Assembly: GCA_914767715.1 (NCBI GenBank)
Contig: OU612075.1
Location: forward strand, 21,888,001-21,952,000
Reading direction: 5' to 3'
DNA length: 64,000 nt
Source: Membranipora membranacea
Lineage: Eukaryota; Bryozoa; Gymnolaemata; Cheilostomatida; Membraniporidae
Shown here: one piece after another, positions 26,382-38,306 of the stretch
Layout: each line of letters starts with the position of its first letter
Numbering within the stretch: the first letter of the stretch is position 1
Position numbers and translations under genes: made by a program
The notes under the pieces: model-generated
Databases searched by the model: none
Told to the model about the DNA's origin: nothing
Seen by the model: only the letters and a program-made list of their open reading frames with translations

Positions 26382-29313
26382 CCTTGTATAGTAATTATCG
26401 TTACCTACGCAGAGGTCACCGAGCTATGGAGCAAGAAGATATCTAACTCTCAAAATAACGATAATGAGGAGTGAAAATGTAAATATAGAATATATTTATA
26501 GACCTCAAAGGCTGTGAATTTCTGTACAAATCGAGTCTTATTAACCTACACACCTAAACTCTATAGCTTTTTATATGTAACATATACAAAAATAAACATC
26601 TACTGTTAACAACAAATTATGTTTAGTTCAGAATAAATGGAATTATTGTTTATCGCAAGTAAAGTTTACCACAATTAGAGCAATCAACACTTTTGTAACA
26701 CTTACCCCAGGTATCTATCACTCTTCTGGTTATCTATATATCGGGTTAAGACTTCCCAGCAGGTCCTTATAGGTACTTTTAACCTTTAATACTTAACAAG
26801 CAATACTGGTGGATCATCTTCTAGACAATACCAGAAAAAGATCCTTATTTAAGAGTGGAGGCAAGGGGCTCTGACACCATACACTGGTCTTAATAACAAG
26901 TTGCTCCATGTCTTTTTAAGTCAGGATGGCTAGGTTTCAATTCAAGTCTCTGTGACAACACTGTGGGAATGATGAGCTGAGAAAAAATCACTATAACTTT
27001 ACTATTTCTAGCTGTAATTGCCCTTATTTGGTTATAGTACTATATTGTGTACAAGACTTATGATAAAGAGACATCGGTATCTAACAACATTTATCGTTGC
27101 TACACTCTTCATTATTAATGATATATATTTACTTAATTTTAAATTACCCATGCTTTGATGCTTTGATGCCTTATAAGGCAAATAAAGACCATACATTACA
27201 TTGGTTGACTAAGACTGAGTCAACAGTAGAGATAAAAAATGATTCAGGTACATGCGCGCCTACAAATCTGGCAATATTGATAAAAAGGCTCTTGTCGTAC
27301 CGAGCTGTATGACATTTTGGACGAGCCACCTCCTTACAGTATGCTCTCTCAGTGACTTTCACCTTTGGTATACCTTGACATATGGGATGGTTGGCGTTGT
27401 CCTTTAGCTTATTTGTCTTATTTAATGCGTAAATATCTGAGTAACGAACTAACACCCTCCCCCCCCACAACAATGCTTGTGAAGACAGATTAATATCTGA
27501 GTATGTCTGCTAGATATTTGGTAGTATTACTCGTAGACTGAATATGCAAGCTTCAATAGTCGACTAGTTAATGTTCTTGAGCTGTAAACTTCTATCCAAA
27601 TGGTAACGTCATTGGAGCTAGATATAGATAGGAAATAACAATTTTTTTCTCAGGTCATAACTTTTCAAAGATTTTCATAAGACTTCAGGCAAGCACGGCT
27701 TGATCGAAATGCTAGCTGAGTTGTAAAATATTTAAATTGAGGAAGTCTAATGTAAGTTTCAGGGATGTTTTGTTGTTTCTTTATAACAACTCTAGAGGTG
27801 TTAAGATAGGCCTACAGCTTTCAGGCCTGAGTGTGGATTCCTTTCAAATTTTGAAAAGTTTTCAAAAGAAGGTAGGCGTAATCGCATTTTGTCTACTGCA
27901 AAAAATTGTAATGAATTAGCTTGCAAATATTTGGCTTATGAATGAGATTGACATTGTGAAATGTTCCATTCACTTTAACCTTCCCACAGAACAAACACAG
28001 ACATAGTTTTAATATTTACTGAGCTAAGGTTCGACAACGTCACTAATTTATGCAACGGAAGTGTTTATGTATCTTATTTGCTCGCAGGAACTGATTGGGC
28101 TTTTTTTTATGATTTTGATTATTAAAAGTAAAACAGACGATTTGCTTTGTTCTCGGATTTCATTTCATGAATGGAGAAGCAGATTTTGCGAAGTCAAAAT
28201 GCTGGACTCTTATTCCGCTGTTAAAGTAGACGTAGCAAAAACACTGATAAATATTTATTAAGTAAAAATCTCTGCCATAGGTTTCCATTTTTATAGTAAG
28301 TGCTTTGCAAACACTTACAGACTAATTGCACAGATCAACTTAATAATAGTGCTGCACGGATTAAATTTAGAATGTTTTTCAATTCGTTCTCTTGACTTCC
28401 ATGCTAAAGATGCCTACCTAAAGAGGTCTGTTTACAATTTCACTGATTAGAACAAACTCATCCTAACATGAAGTTCTAAAACCAATGAGGAGATGCATTT
28501 ATATACATTTACCAGTTCTTATAACTTGACTAAACAACATATTAGACAGGGTGTTTATGATTTGCCATCTATAGACAGATTCTAAGATGATATCGGTGCT
28601 CAGTGCGTAGCATGTCATTAAATTAGGTGTCAGGCTCCTGATCAATAAAAGCTTAGGTCAAAATAATCCAACAGAAAAGCAAAGATTCTATATTGCTAAT
28701 TCCCCCCCCCCCCCACCCCCAGTGAAAACATTAATATAAGGCTACTCGTGTTGTTTACTGTAGCCTATGATTGGATCGATATTTCTGAGGTACTAAGGCT
28801 ATGTAAGGGCATGGCATGTAGTGTCAATTACCACATGATTATAATGACTATTTACGCTGCTGAGAGCTGGTCTGTGTTGTTGTGTTATCATTGACCGTGA
28901 CTGCATCTATATAAAAAGCCGACTGATTTATAATAATAACTCATTCTTTTGTAAAAGCTCACTGTGACTGGTCACCAGATATTTCATCACACAGCGCCCA
29001 CTACTCAGTAACTAATAAACAAAACAATAAATAAACATCAGCGCCTGCCGATAAAATCATTCATACCGACAGCGAGCTACTAAACTGAGGGGAAGTGAAT
29101 TTTGTTGCTGAAAATAATTAGAGGTAAGTTTCTAGATAACCTATTTATATCAAACAAGTATCATCATTTTTTATTGCTTGGCTGTTCATCTGATCTTTTC
29201 CTCCAATTAGCAAACAGGCATGCACATTAAAGATCTATGTCGCAGTGACTACATACTAAATTATCACTATTATATTATCATGATTACTTCTCTATGTTAC
29301 AGCTCCAGTATCC
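26382..29313. other. Spacer after INTS4
   Basis: Candidate poly(A) signals AATAAA for INTS4 lie at 26591-26596 and 26632-26637. I see no coding exon with supporting splice phase. There is a poly-C run near 28702. Towards the right end lies the probable promoter and 5' UTR exon of the PH-like gene. Confidence 0.5.
28908..28917 (+). promoter_or_regulatory. Possible TATA box of the PH-like gene
   Basis: TATATAAAAA lies about 400 bases before the start codon of the next gene. A candidate 5' UTR exon follows, ending near 29123 at GAG|GTAAGTTT. The acceptor TATGTTACAG lies at 29293-29302. Confidence 0.35.
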
Positions 29314-29805
29314 ATGATGACGCCCTCAGTTTGTGAGAACCTGCCCCCGACACATCCAAGAATTCCAACTATGAAACAGTACCGTGAGCTGACCGCGCAA
29401 AACAACAACAATAACAACAGCAGGGTATCATGTGACCAGCACATACGCAAGTCTGGGCTACTATTCTTACAGACAGACTCTAAGAAGAGACAAGCTGTAC
29501 GCGCACAGGTCTATAACAACGGACTCGATCACTTCATTCTACTGAACGCCAGTAAACCTCTCAGCAAATCTAGTCAGAAATATATAAACCTGAGAAACAC
29601 TGCCGTAATACAAGAGGGAGATAACTCTATAAGGATAACTCCTAATAAGCATATAGATGGAGAGTCGTTAGTAGTGACAGTTTGTAATAAGGCTGATATA
29701 GATAACTGGGTGTCGGCTCTGAGGAGTGATTATAAGAGTTTAGGATCTCCTCTGATCCGCCGATCTGCTCTAATGACCGTACTACAGGAAACTGAAGAAG
29801 AGTAA
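29314..29805 (+). CDS. Small PH-domain-like protein, 163 aa, one coding exon
   Basis: The coding sequence is uninterrupted, with a splice acceptor 12 bases before the first ATG. Residues 1-30 are a proline-rich head, followed by an asparagine run (QNNNNNN). From about residue 44 to 145 the layout fits a pleckstrin-homology fold: a first strand with KSGLLFLQTDSKKRQAVRAQV, several short strands, and a final helix with the invariant tryptophan of PH domains (DIDNWVSALRSD). The tail ends in EETEEE-like acidic residues. PH domains bind phosphoinositides or proteins, but I cannot predict a ligand, and no partner domain is present. Either of two adjacent ATGs (MM) could be the start. Candidate poly(A) signals are ATTAAA at 29930 and AATAAA at 30098. 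The fold call is inference; that the gene is real is better supported. Confidence 0.7.
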   Translation: MMTPSVCENLPPTHPRIPTMKQYRELTAQNNNNNNSRVSCDQHIRKSGLLFLQTDSKKRQAVRAQVYNNGLDHFILLNASKPLSKSSQKYINLRNTAVIQEGDNSIRITPNKHIDGESLVVTVCNKADIDNWVSALRSDYKSLGSPLIRRSALMTVLQETEEE

Positions 29806-32800
29806 TATCCACTACACAACATATAACATTTACTACACAATTCGTCCATTCTTTATACCTCATCAAGTTACAAAAGCGCTAAGATTTGTTTATGGTGCAT
29901 ATGATGCAACAATGTAATTTTTTTTTTTCATTAAATCTTTTTGCGCAGCATTACAGCTATGTGATAGTACTGGTAACGTTTTGCGCATTGATCTGATATT
30001 TTTATATGGATACCAAACATGATATTATTGTAATTCTTCTGTCTCACCGTTCAACAATCAAATATTTTAAAAAAGCTTCCATATTTTTCAAGAATGTAAT
30101 AAATAATCTCTAGCATCAAATATAGTGTCAAATAACTAATCTCTGAACATTCCATATCACTACGGCCATCAACCGTAACGGAAACCTTAGTATGATCGCA
30201 ATTTATCTTATAAACAAGAGTCCCTAGAGGCAAAAAAATACTCTAAAGGGAATGCAGGAAGTGATGATTGACATGACTATCTAGTGTGTCTCATGGTACA
30301 CTGACAAATACATGGTTAATATTGACATATAGAACTAATTTTATGTTAAGGGATGAAACAGACAGAACATAATTACTGACTAAAAATAACTGATTTAATG
30401 ATTTCTCTTGATTTAATATTGACCTAGGCCATCAAAAAATCCAAGAAGACCCAAATTTAGCACCTATTTAACTAGTTATAAACACAATTTAACCAAGGAT
30501 TGATTTAACCTTTGTGGTTCAGCCATTTATGGATCAATTGTAAAATACATAGCATGGCTATTTGTAGAGATATGCTATCAGTATAAAACTTGGTGTCAGT
30601 ATCTGGACCAAACTAAAGATCTGGCAGCTTTTTACAATGCATTGATTGACTCCTCAGTAATAACAACAGATATGTCGCCCTAATCCATATAATATATATC
30701 AGTAGATCCGGCTCCACATTTAGGCACAGTGCCACCAGGAGTTAAATCCTCCAGTGTCACACAAAGGATTATCTGACAGCTTATCCTTGCTTTGTTCTTG
30801 TTGTTGTGAGTTTTTGTAAAATTTCTGACTGAAATCAGAGGTCAATAATTAGGACAAGAAAGGGATGAGATCAGTGCTCACAATCTTAAGTGTCGTTTCT
30901 CGTTCAGTTCTTTGATTTGACTGTTTTCTCTAATAATAATATAATAATGTAATTGGTGAATAGAATCGATAAGGAGTTGTTCTGACCTGTAGAAAGAAAG
31001 GATAACTACATCAAACTCACTGATCTTAGCCAGTTTGTGATCATCTACCACTACCTGACCTGAGTGCCTCTTGCTCAACTGAGAAACTGATTTCCGATTG
31101 AATCACATCTGGTTTGATAATCCAGCAACAGTTTTTTTAGAAATATATAATTTTGCCTGAGGGACTTCCAACTAGAATGAGTGATGACTTTTGTATAAAA
31201 ATGACCGCTATAACCTTGCCCAGAATCTTTCCCGTTTTGTCTTCCAATTAGATAACTTTGTTCCCAAATATTCCATCAACGGTTGAGTGATTTGAGAACA
31301 AGACCTCTAGCAATTCTCGTTGTCTCAGTGATGAGCAAGTGATCAAATGACAGGTTTCCCTAGATCATTGAATTAACAACAATCGATGTTTTGATTGAAT
31401 GAACCCACATTCTAAGGAACTATTTGCAAGCAAAGTGGGAGGGGAATGACAAGTATACTTTAAATATTTAGACAAAAAACCTAATATAATCTAATGACAA
31501 ATAATATACCGTACTATCAGCATGGAGTAGCTCACTTTTAAACAATACAACCATAATAGTGAGACAGGATAGCAACCTCACTAATAATTTCTCAGCAACA
31601 CCAGGAGATATTGACTCCAAAGTCAGCGCAACAACAAGTCATTACTCTGACGGCTGACTTATTGAACTGACATCGTAGTATATCTACCCCTATGTGTATA
31701 TTAATATATCATTATATATAATGAGATATCCTCTCCTAGCACTAACTCCCTGTGGATATTCGTATGCTGCTGCTAAGTCTATATACGTCATATGGTATGT
31801 TGTGCCAGCTGTCAGACCCACCAAGTAACTGATAATACTGACTGCTCACGTCTTTTTATCTATACTATGATCTCCCTCTCCGATAATTGATAAATAATAA
31901 TACCGTTGATTGCTCCTCTGACGATGACACGCTGTACATTGCCCCAACCGCTGACTTCATACCAGCTGAAATACAGAGAACACAGGAAGTTTGTCTGTAG
32001 TGTACTGAACCAGTACGTATCATGTTTAATTTTTTTCATTGCTTGATTAATTTTATTGAGATCTTTGCATATGAACTAGGGTTGCAGAGTTCCATTTTGG
32101 TCTCAGCAATGTATTGTATTGAGATTTACTATTGAAAACAAATATGTATTCGGAAAAAAGACTAGCAGACTGATGTGTTCTGTAGTCAGAAGTAAGAAAC
32201 TCCACAAGAATTTTCAGTTGACTGATATACCCCTATCCAGATGGCGTTCAATTGCCGTCTACAGCTTGCAGATGCTAGCCTACTGGGAAAAAACTCAAAG
32301 TAAAACAAAATGCTCTTTTGCGTGGCCTAGTTAATGTCCTAGATTATTGCTATCCAATCTTGGTAATTTAAAAAATGTTGCCTTTTTTGCCATTCAATTT
32401 TAAGATTGAAGATGACGATCGAAATAACAAATGCGTGCACTACGCTTTACTTGCAATGGTTGTAATATAATAATTCCATCCATAAACATGTTTATTAGTT
32501 TATCCGAATTGAAATTTTCCAATTTTCTCCACCCAGTGACCTATATTTACCGTTGCCGACATCATGGTATCACAAAGTAAGGACATATGTCCTTGTTTAG
32601 TGATAATATTGCTATTTTCCTGGCCATTTATTGAACTCCTTATCACGTAAATTAATTAAAATCCTAAATCAGGTTCTAATGCATAATTTACTAGCTTGAG
32701 AGCGTGTCAGCACATAGGTCATACAACGCTGACGCCTCAATTTCATGCAGAAAAAAAACGTGATCGCCATGTCAGCAGTAACGAGCAGTAACTCGACGCT

Positions 32801-35229
32801 CCAGTCAATCTGTGTCAAATTATGATGTAAATGTCAAATCATCAGCTTTACTGAATGAACTTGTGTTACACTTTAGTTTTTCTCCCCTGTTGTGTTTAGT
32901 TGATTCTGTCACTGAACTATGTATGACTTAAAGTCACCAGTAATCAGGCTCTGGCTGGCTGGTATCCCTGATGTTGCCATAAATATCCACAGAAAATAGA
33001 ACACCTGCAGAGCTGTGTGACCATGTGATCTGTTTTTGGACTAGATTCTCAGCTTATAGTATCACATGCATCCTGTTGATGCTATGGGGTTTGCCTTTAA
33101 AATCGAATGCCACCAAATTGACAAACAAGACTATCATGATAATATTTTTATTTTTCCGCAGTTCATGCTGCTTTTTGAGGCGGTTTTTAAATTTGAGAAG
33201 CAATTTCAATCTGGACAAAACAACTTGCCGCTGCCGTCTTATCTTACATGCAACTCACAATTTACAGGAGTACAGGACTACTACGAGGTTATATTATATA
33301 ATTGTTGTATTAGTAAATTCATGTATAATATTGATCATTGTCTTCTCATGTCATATTGTGTACATATGTTATTGTCTTCTCATGTTCATGTCATTGTTGG
33401 AATTACCCACTCTTGTATTTGAATACTTTACCTATGTCATATGTCTCAGACTATTATGCACATGTAGTTTTAGTGATTCCATTAAATCAGCTCCATGCTG
33501 CTTGCAAGTCAAACTGGTTGCGTTCTGGGCATCTCCCAGCATTACAAACACTCATAATATAATACAACAATAATATTGAAAGTTTTCTCTCTGTCTGGTG
33601 ATTAGTAATAACAGATATAAGTGCTTAACTATATAACCCATTTCAGGGACTGAACATGATGAGCTCAACACTTCAGTAAGAATACACTCTTAGCCGGGGG
33701 GGGGGGCGTCGGGAGAGGAGGCAAGAGAATAGGTGTCAAAACTAGCTAAGTCTGTAACGTTCATCCTTATACGGTAGTTGACAGGTTTATGTAGTTCTTT
33801 AGTATTAAGCGTTGAGGAGGCGAAAATGAGGAGCTCATAGAAGTGCACAATCTTGTGATAAGCCTGAGCTTGTTGTGAACTACGTCAACCATTAGATATT
33901 ACCTGTCAGTGGGGGACACCTTACAGCCAATGTCACCACATGTCACTCGTACACCCAACTGCCACTTGCCAGTAGGTGCCATCATCAGATTAGATTAATT
34001 TAAACAACTTAACTCATCTTGTGGGAGTGTACGATAAGCTCATACACCGTGTATCGACAGATTCTCAATACAAAAACATCGTTATTGTGAAGTCTCTCAA
34101 CCCTGTTAGGGTTATAGAGTATGTGTCAAAAAACCCTTATAACAGTAAGGGCATGTGGAGTAGTCCTATCATAAGGTTTATTGTCATGTTGTCATACATG
34201 TACTTTGTACATGTATCTTGGAGTTGTCCTCTCTGTACATACTAAGGAGTTATCACCAGCTACCCTGAACTATATATGACAGAGACTGACTTGACCGTGA
34301 CCTTGATTGAAGAGACACACATGAGTACTTGTCTACTGACTTTCATGGTGAGTGGACTGCTTTATATCTTGCCATCCTGATAGAACCCAACTTCGCAACA
34401 GTTATCAGCCTTCATATCGCTGATTGTGGAATAGCTCAACGCCCTTTTCTCTGATATAGATCTACGCAAACTTCCGTTCTCCCTGAGAAGCTGGACCATC
34501 CCAATAACACAGTAATACATTGGTATATATTTATTTATTTATTTATTGAGGTTTTCTAAAAGTTTATAATTAAAGCAAATTAAAAATAATTTGTTGACCT
34601 CACACACATTAACATAGATACAAAAATGACTTGAATAAAAAGATATAAGTGGTAGGGTGTTACATACTATATAGTGTGTAGGATAATGAAAGCATGGTAT
34701 CATAAATTGCATGAATAAGATGAAAAAAGTAAAGAAGAAACAGAGAGTGGCAAACAAAAATACAAGTTCATATCCAATGCACAAGAAACATACTCTATTG
34801 CTTGTCTGTAACAGGCTGATCAAAGTGGAAATGTAATATCTGATATCCATAATGGTTTACATATCGTGTATTTAAGAGCCAAAGAGTCATTGAAAGACTA
34901 TTGAAGTGTCTATGTGAACAAAAGGTTGCTACTCCAGTCCATGGAATAATCTCCAAAAAATTAAGCAGCTTTTGCATATTGAAAACTGAAGGTTACCCTC
35001 GACATCGTGACATTTAATGCGAGTGAGAACGAACTTTCAGCAAAGCACACATGAATAACACGAGCTAATATCAGAGTAAATTGTTTTTGGTCTTGTGTTT
35101 CACTGTGCTGGCGCCCTTCAGCTTTTGTAATTCAGTGTCATGTTATAGATTTGCTTGTCTTGGCAGCTTGTTTCGCCATCGGCCACACTGGTGAGTGATG
35201 GTTGGGGCCACAACCGTCCAACAGCTTCC
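29806..35229. other. Long spacer without a convincing gene
   Basis: Several short open frames lie here, but none shows consistent exon phases plus a recognisable protein. It holds a poly-G run near 33697 and a TTTA microsatellite near 34528. A possible minus-strand exon near 30990-31078 (SGQVVVDDHKLAKISEFDVV) could not be linked to neighbours. Confidence 0.5.
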
Positions 35230-36298
35230 TTAGATCTTTTTCCATTCTATCATGTTGTATGTTACAACTTGGGTATGGTAGGCAGTATCTCCTGCGTCTT
35301 GAATGTTCCCGGCTAACGTTATCTTGGTGCTGTACACACAGATACCACCAACTGGTCGTGGACAGTAAGTGTATCCAGATTGTGACATAATATTAAGAGC
35401 TTTCACCGTTTGACCTGTAATAATAAAGCAAAATATTTAATTTAGTAAAACATGGTGCAGGAGGGGTGACCTGAAAGAAAACAATAGGAAAATAATTGAG
35501 TTTCAAGTACAACTATTAAGGATCACTGCCAACAGTCATTATGGAATTCAACATGATTCCTCAGTGCGACAAAAGTTTAGTTGTTTAGTATAAATATGTA
35601 TGTTAATAATACCTTCCAACGAGAGAAAGTTTATGCTCGGGCTGTTGTTGTTACGGCAGATAATCAAACCACTGGCTGGGTCTTGGCACATAGCTGCTAC
35701 ATTAGACATGCCTGCACATGTCCACACAGGGTCTACGTTCCCTTCGATCCTGTATCTCGATACACTGGGTCCCGCAGACACCACCACTGTGCCATCTTTG
35801 AGAGCAAGTACAGCCTGTATAGGTGTGGTCTCAGGAAGCTTTAGTTCCAGTTGAAATTCTCCATCGAGGTCGTATACAGAGAGGACTCTGGTCTCTGTGT
35901 TGGCGACGAGGAGATAATTCTCCGCTACAGAGATATGATTAACACCAGCAGGTACAGTGAATAGATCGCTGCTCTTCTGAAGATCAGCAGAGAATAACTT
36001 CACCACCTTAGTGTTGTCGATGTTTCTGAGCGCGTAGATCTTTTCCCCTGATGATGTGATCTTGAGGAGGCTCCAGAATTGCCACCATTGTTCACATCAT
36101 AAATCGATAGAGCAGCAGGAAGTCCAACAACAGCTTTACCCTCACCAATGAACACCACAGAGTTTGGTACATTTCCTGTTTTGAAGCGAATCTGGTAATT
36201 TATTTTTGATGGAATCGCAGATCTGCTACGCAGCTCAACCTCTCTGCTCTTGTCTGTAAATACAACATTTAACTACACAAATCTTCGAAAAGGAGATA

Positions 36299-36529
36299 CC
36301 CTATAGGAGTTTAATTTAGCTAGAGTTTAATTTCTGATTGCAGGGCAGACACTTAGACCACTACACCACTCTAGATTGCATGCTTAAGGAAGGTGTATTC
36401 CTGAATAATTGTACATTGTTTATGAAACTATGGTGAGTGAGTTTAATTTAAGATACACTAAATTTCGCAACCTAGGCAACAACGCGAAAAGCGATTCCTA
36501 AATGCCGCGAAAACTAAACTCCTATAGGG
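36299..36529. mobile_element. 231-bp MITE with TA target duplication
   Basis: The ends are CCCTATAGGAGTTTA and TAAACTCCTATAGGG. TA lies on both sides (36297-36298 and 36530-36531), as expected for Tc1/mariner-type insertion. It sits in the intron before the propeller-like exon of the decayed TRIM copy. Inside, on the minus strand, TGGTGTAGTGGTCTAAGTG (about 36347-36372) resembles a tRNA A-box. Confidence 0.8.
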
Positions 36530-37376
36530 TACATAAATTACAGCATATCGGATAAAACCCACGATGTCCGGCTATTTGTACAATTGCAATATATAATGAA
36601 GGGTTGGTATTTACACACTCTTTGTTGTACCAGAAAAGATTCCCCTCATTCTTGATCAACTCAAATTGACCAACTATGCAAAATTAAGGAGGCATGTTTA
36701 AATTGGGGTACTATCTCCGTTTTTATTATGAGACCTATCTCATTTACCATTCTGAGGCAGGTCTTAGGACCGAAAATCACAAAGAGTGTCCAGGGCAAGG
36801 TGTAAAGTCACATGAAGGTATGTAATTCCTAATCTTAGCACAATAAAACTTAGGCATAGATAGGTAGGGTACTTGCTAAGAGTGCTTTATTAAATCATCA
36901 GCAAATTCTAACAGACATCACATAGTACCTTGGAGTTACCCTATTCCACATAATGTGAAGATAACTCCATTACCAGTGCTAAATGATTGCTCATGAAAAA
37001 CAATTCTTTAACAAAGCCGCGACCAGATAGTGAACACCGCTGTCTTATTTCAGACCGAGGAATCACCTTACATCTTATCACTTAACCTATAGTCTACAGT
37101 TTATGTAGACTTTCCTTGTAGGCACATGCCAAAAACTTGATACTTGATACTTACTTTTATCAGCGAGCACTCTCTCCTCCAGGTGACATCTCTTTAGAGT
37201 CATCTGAGTAGCCTGATTAATTCTCTGTTGTCTCCCCTCGCTCTCTATGATAAGATCAGAAAGGGGCGTGTCTCTGAGTACTGAAGTTATCTCTCTCTGT
37301 ATATCCTCTATCTGCTGCTGATTAGTGAGTAACTCAGCTGTATACTCCTCAACTTGTGTGGTCCTCTCTCTTAGAT

Positions 37377-38306
37377 AGACTTGTAATAATTTGTTTTCTG
37401 CAAGCTAAATTTAATTAGGTAAGCATCATCTAGCAGTAGTGTTATTCCTAGATTTATAGCGATGTGAAAATGATGTAAGAAAAATCTGTTATTGTGCTTG
37501 GTTTCCTTCAAAACAAATTAATGAGTTTAGATATACAAAGTAAAATTGGTTAACAGCAAGTTGATAACATTATATCCAGAATGTTTTGTTTTTATTAGCA
37601 AAGATGATTCAATTGTGTGCAATCAATTTCTGTTTATACAGCTTAGCCAAAAAACCTCTTGATGTCTTCCTCTGCACTGCCTTGGTGGCAACCCGCATGT
37701 TACAAAGGGATGTTTTTTTATTCTGGATCAGACATGGGTGCGCCGGCTTGGGTCTTGTTGTGATTTCATTGGGGTGACTTTTGTCATGGGCAGATATTGA
37801 CAGCTTCAGTTTGCGTTGAGACAGCGGGCAATGTTGTTGCTAAACTTTATTACTCAATGCAAACCACTCGCAAAGACTAAGCTATACAGCGATATACTTA
37901 GAAACAAGTAAAGATAAATAAAAGCTTGGTCAAGAGACTGTCAAGGTATGTTTTTTTCTGATTATTCTAATGTAATTTTTCCTCATTTTCCTATTAATAA
38001 TTAATATCAAACGGAATTACACACGAGAGAGATTTACATGACTATTCAGTTGAATAATGATTCATATTAATTTTAGAATACTGTACTGGCAGTTAAATCT
38101 TTTAATTTTAAAGTTGTATATCTATTTTCTTTATGTACTTATGAATGGTAATTTTTTAACATTCACAGGGTTCACGGGATCATAGACAGAGAAATAAACG
38201 TGACAAATAACAGATATTATTTCTCCAATTCGCTTCCCCGTTGTGCCTAATATGCTCTTTACAACCAAGACACTAAGCTAAAGTTCATTGGGAACTTTAT
38301 AAGACT
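37377..38306. mobile_element. 920-bp insertion splitting a TRIM exon, 5-bp target duplication
   Basis: AGACT occurs at 37377-37381 and 38302-38306. Removing the 920 bases 37382-38301 and one AGACT restores an exon of exactly 274 bases, the same length as the intact paralogue's exon. The insert has no clear terminal inverted repeats and no recognised gene, so its class is unknown. Confidence 0.85.

Noticed and set aside
30878-31078. Minus-strand frame containing SGQVVVDDHKLAKISEFDVV
   Set aside because: It looks somewhat protein-like, but I found no partner exons with matching phase and no recognisable domain.
33025-33573. Longest open frame in the spacer (182 codons)
   Set aside because: Composition is that of translated AT-rich DNA (cysteine, isoleucine and tyrosine runs) with no domain or splice support.
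31924-33675. Possible plus-strand three-exon gene (31924-32012, 33162-33287, 33647-33675)
   Set aside because: The first two parts join in frame (MTRCTLPQPLTSYQ... then SCCFLRRFLNL), but the third runs into a stop after two codons, donors are weak and the product matches nothing.
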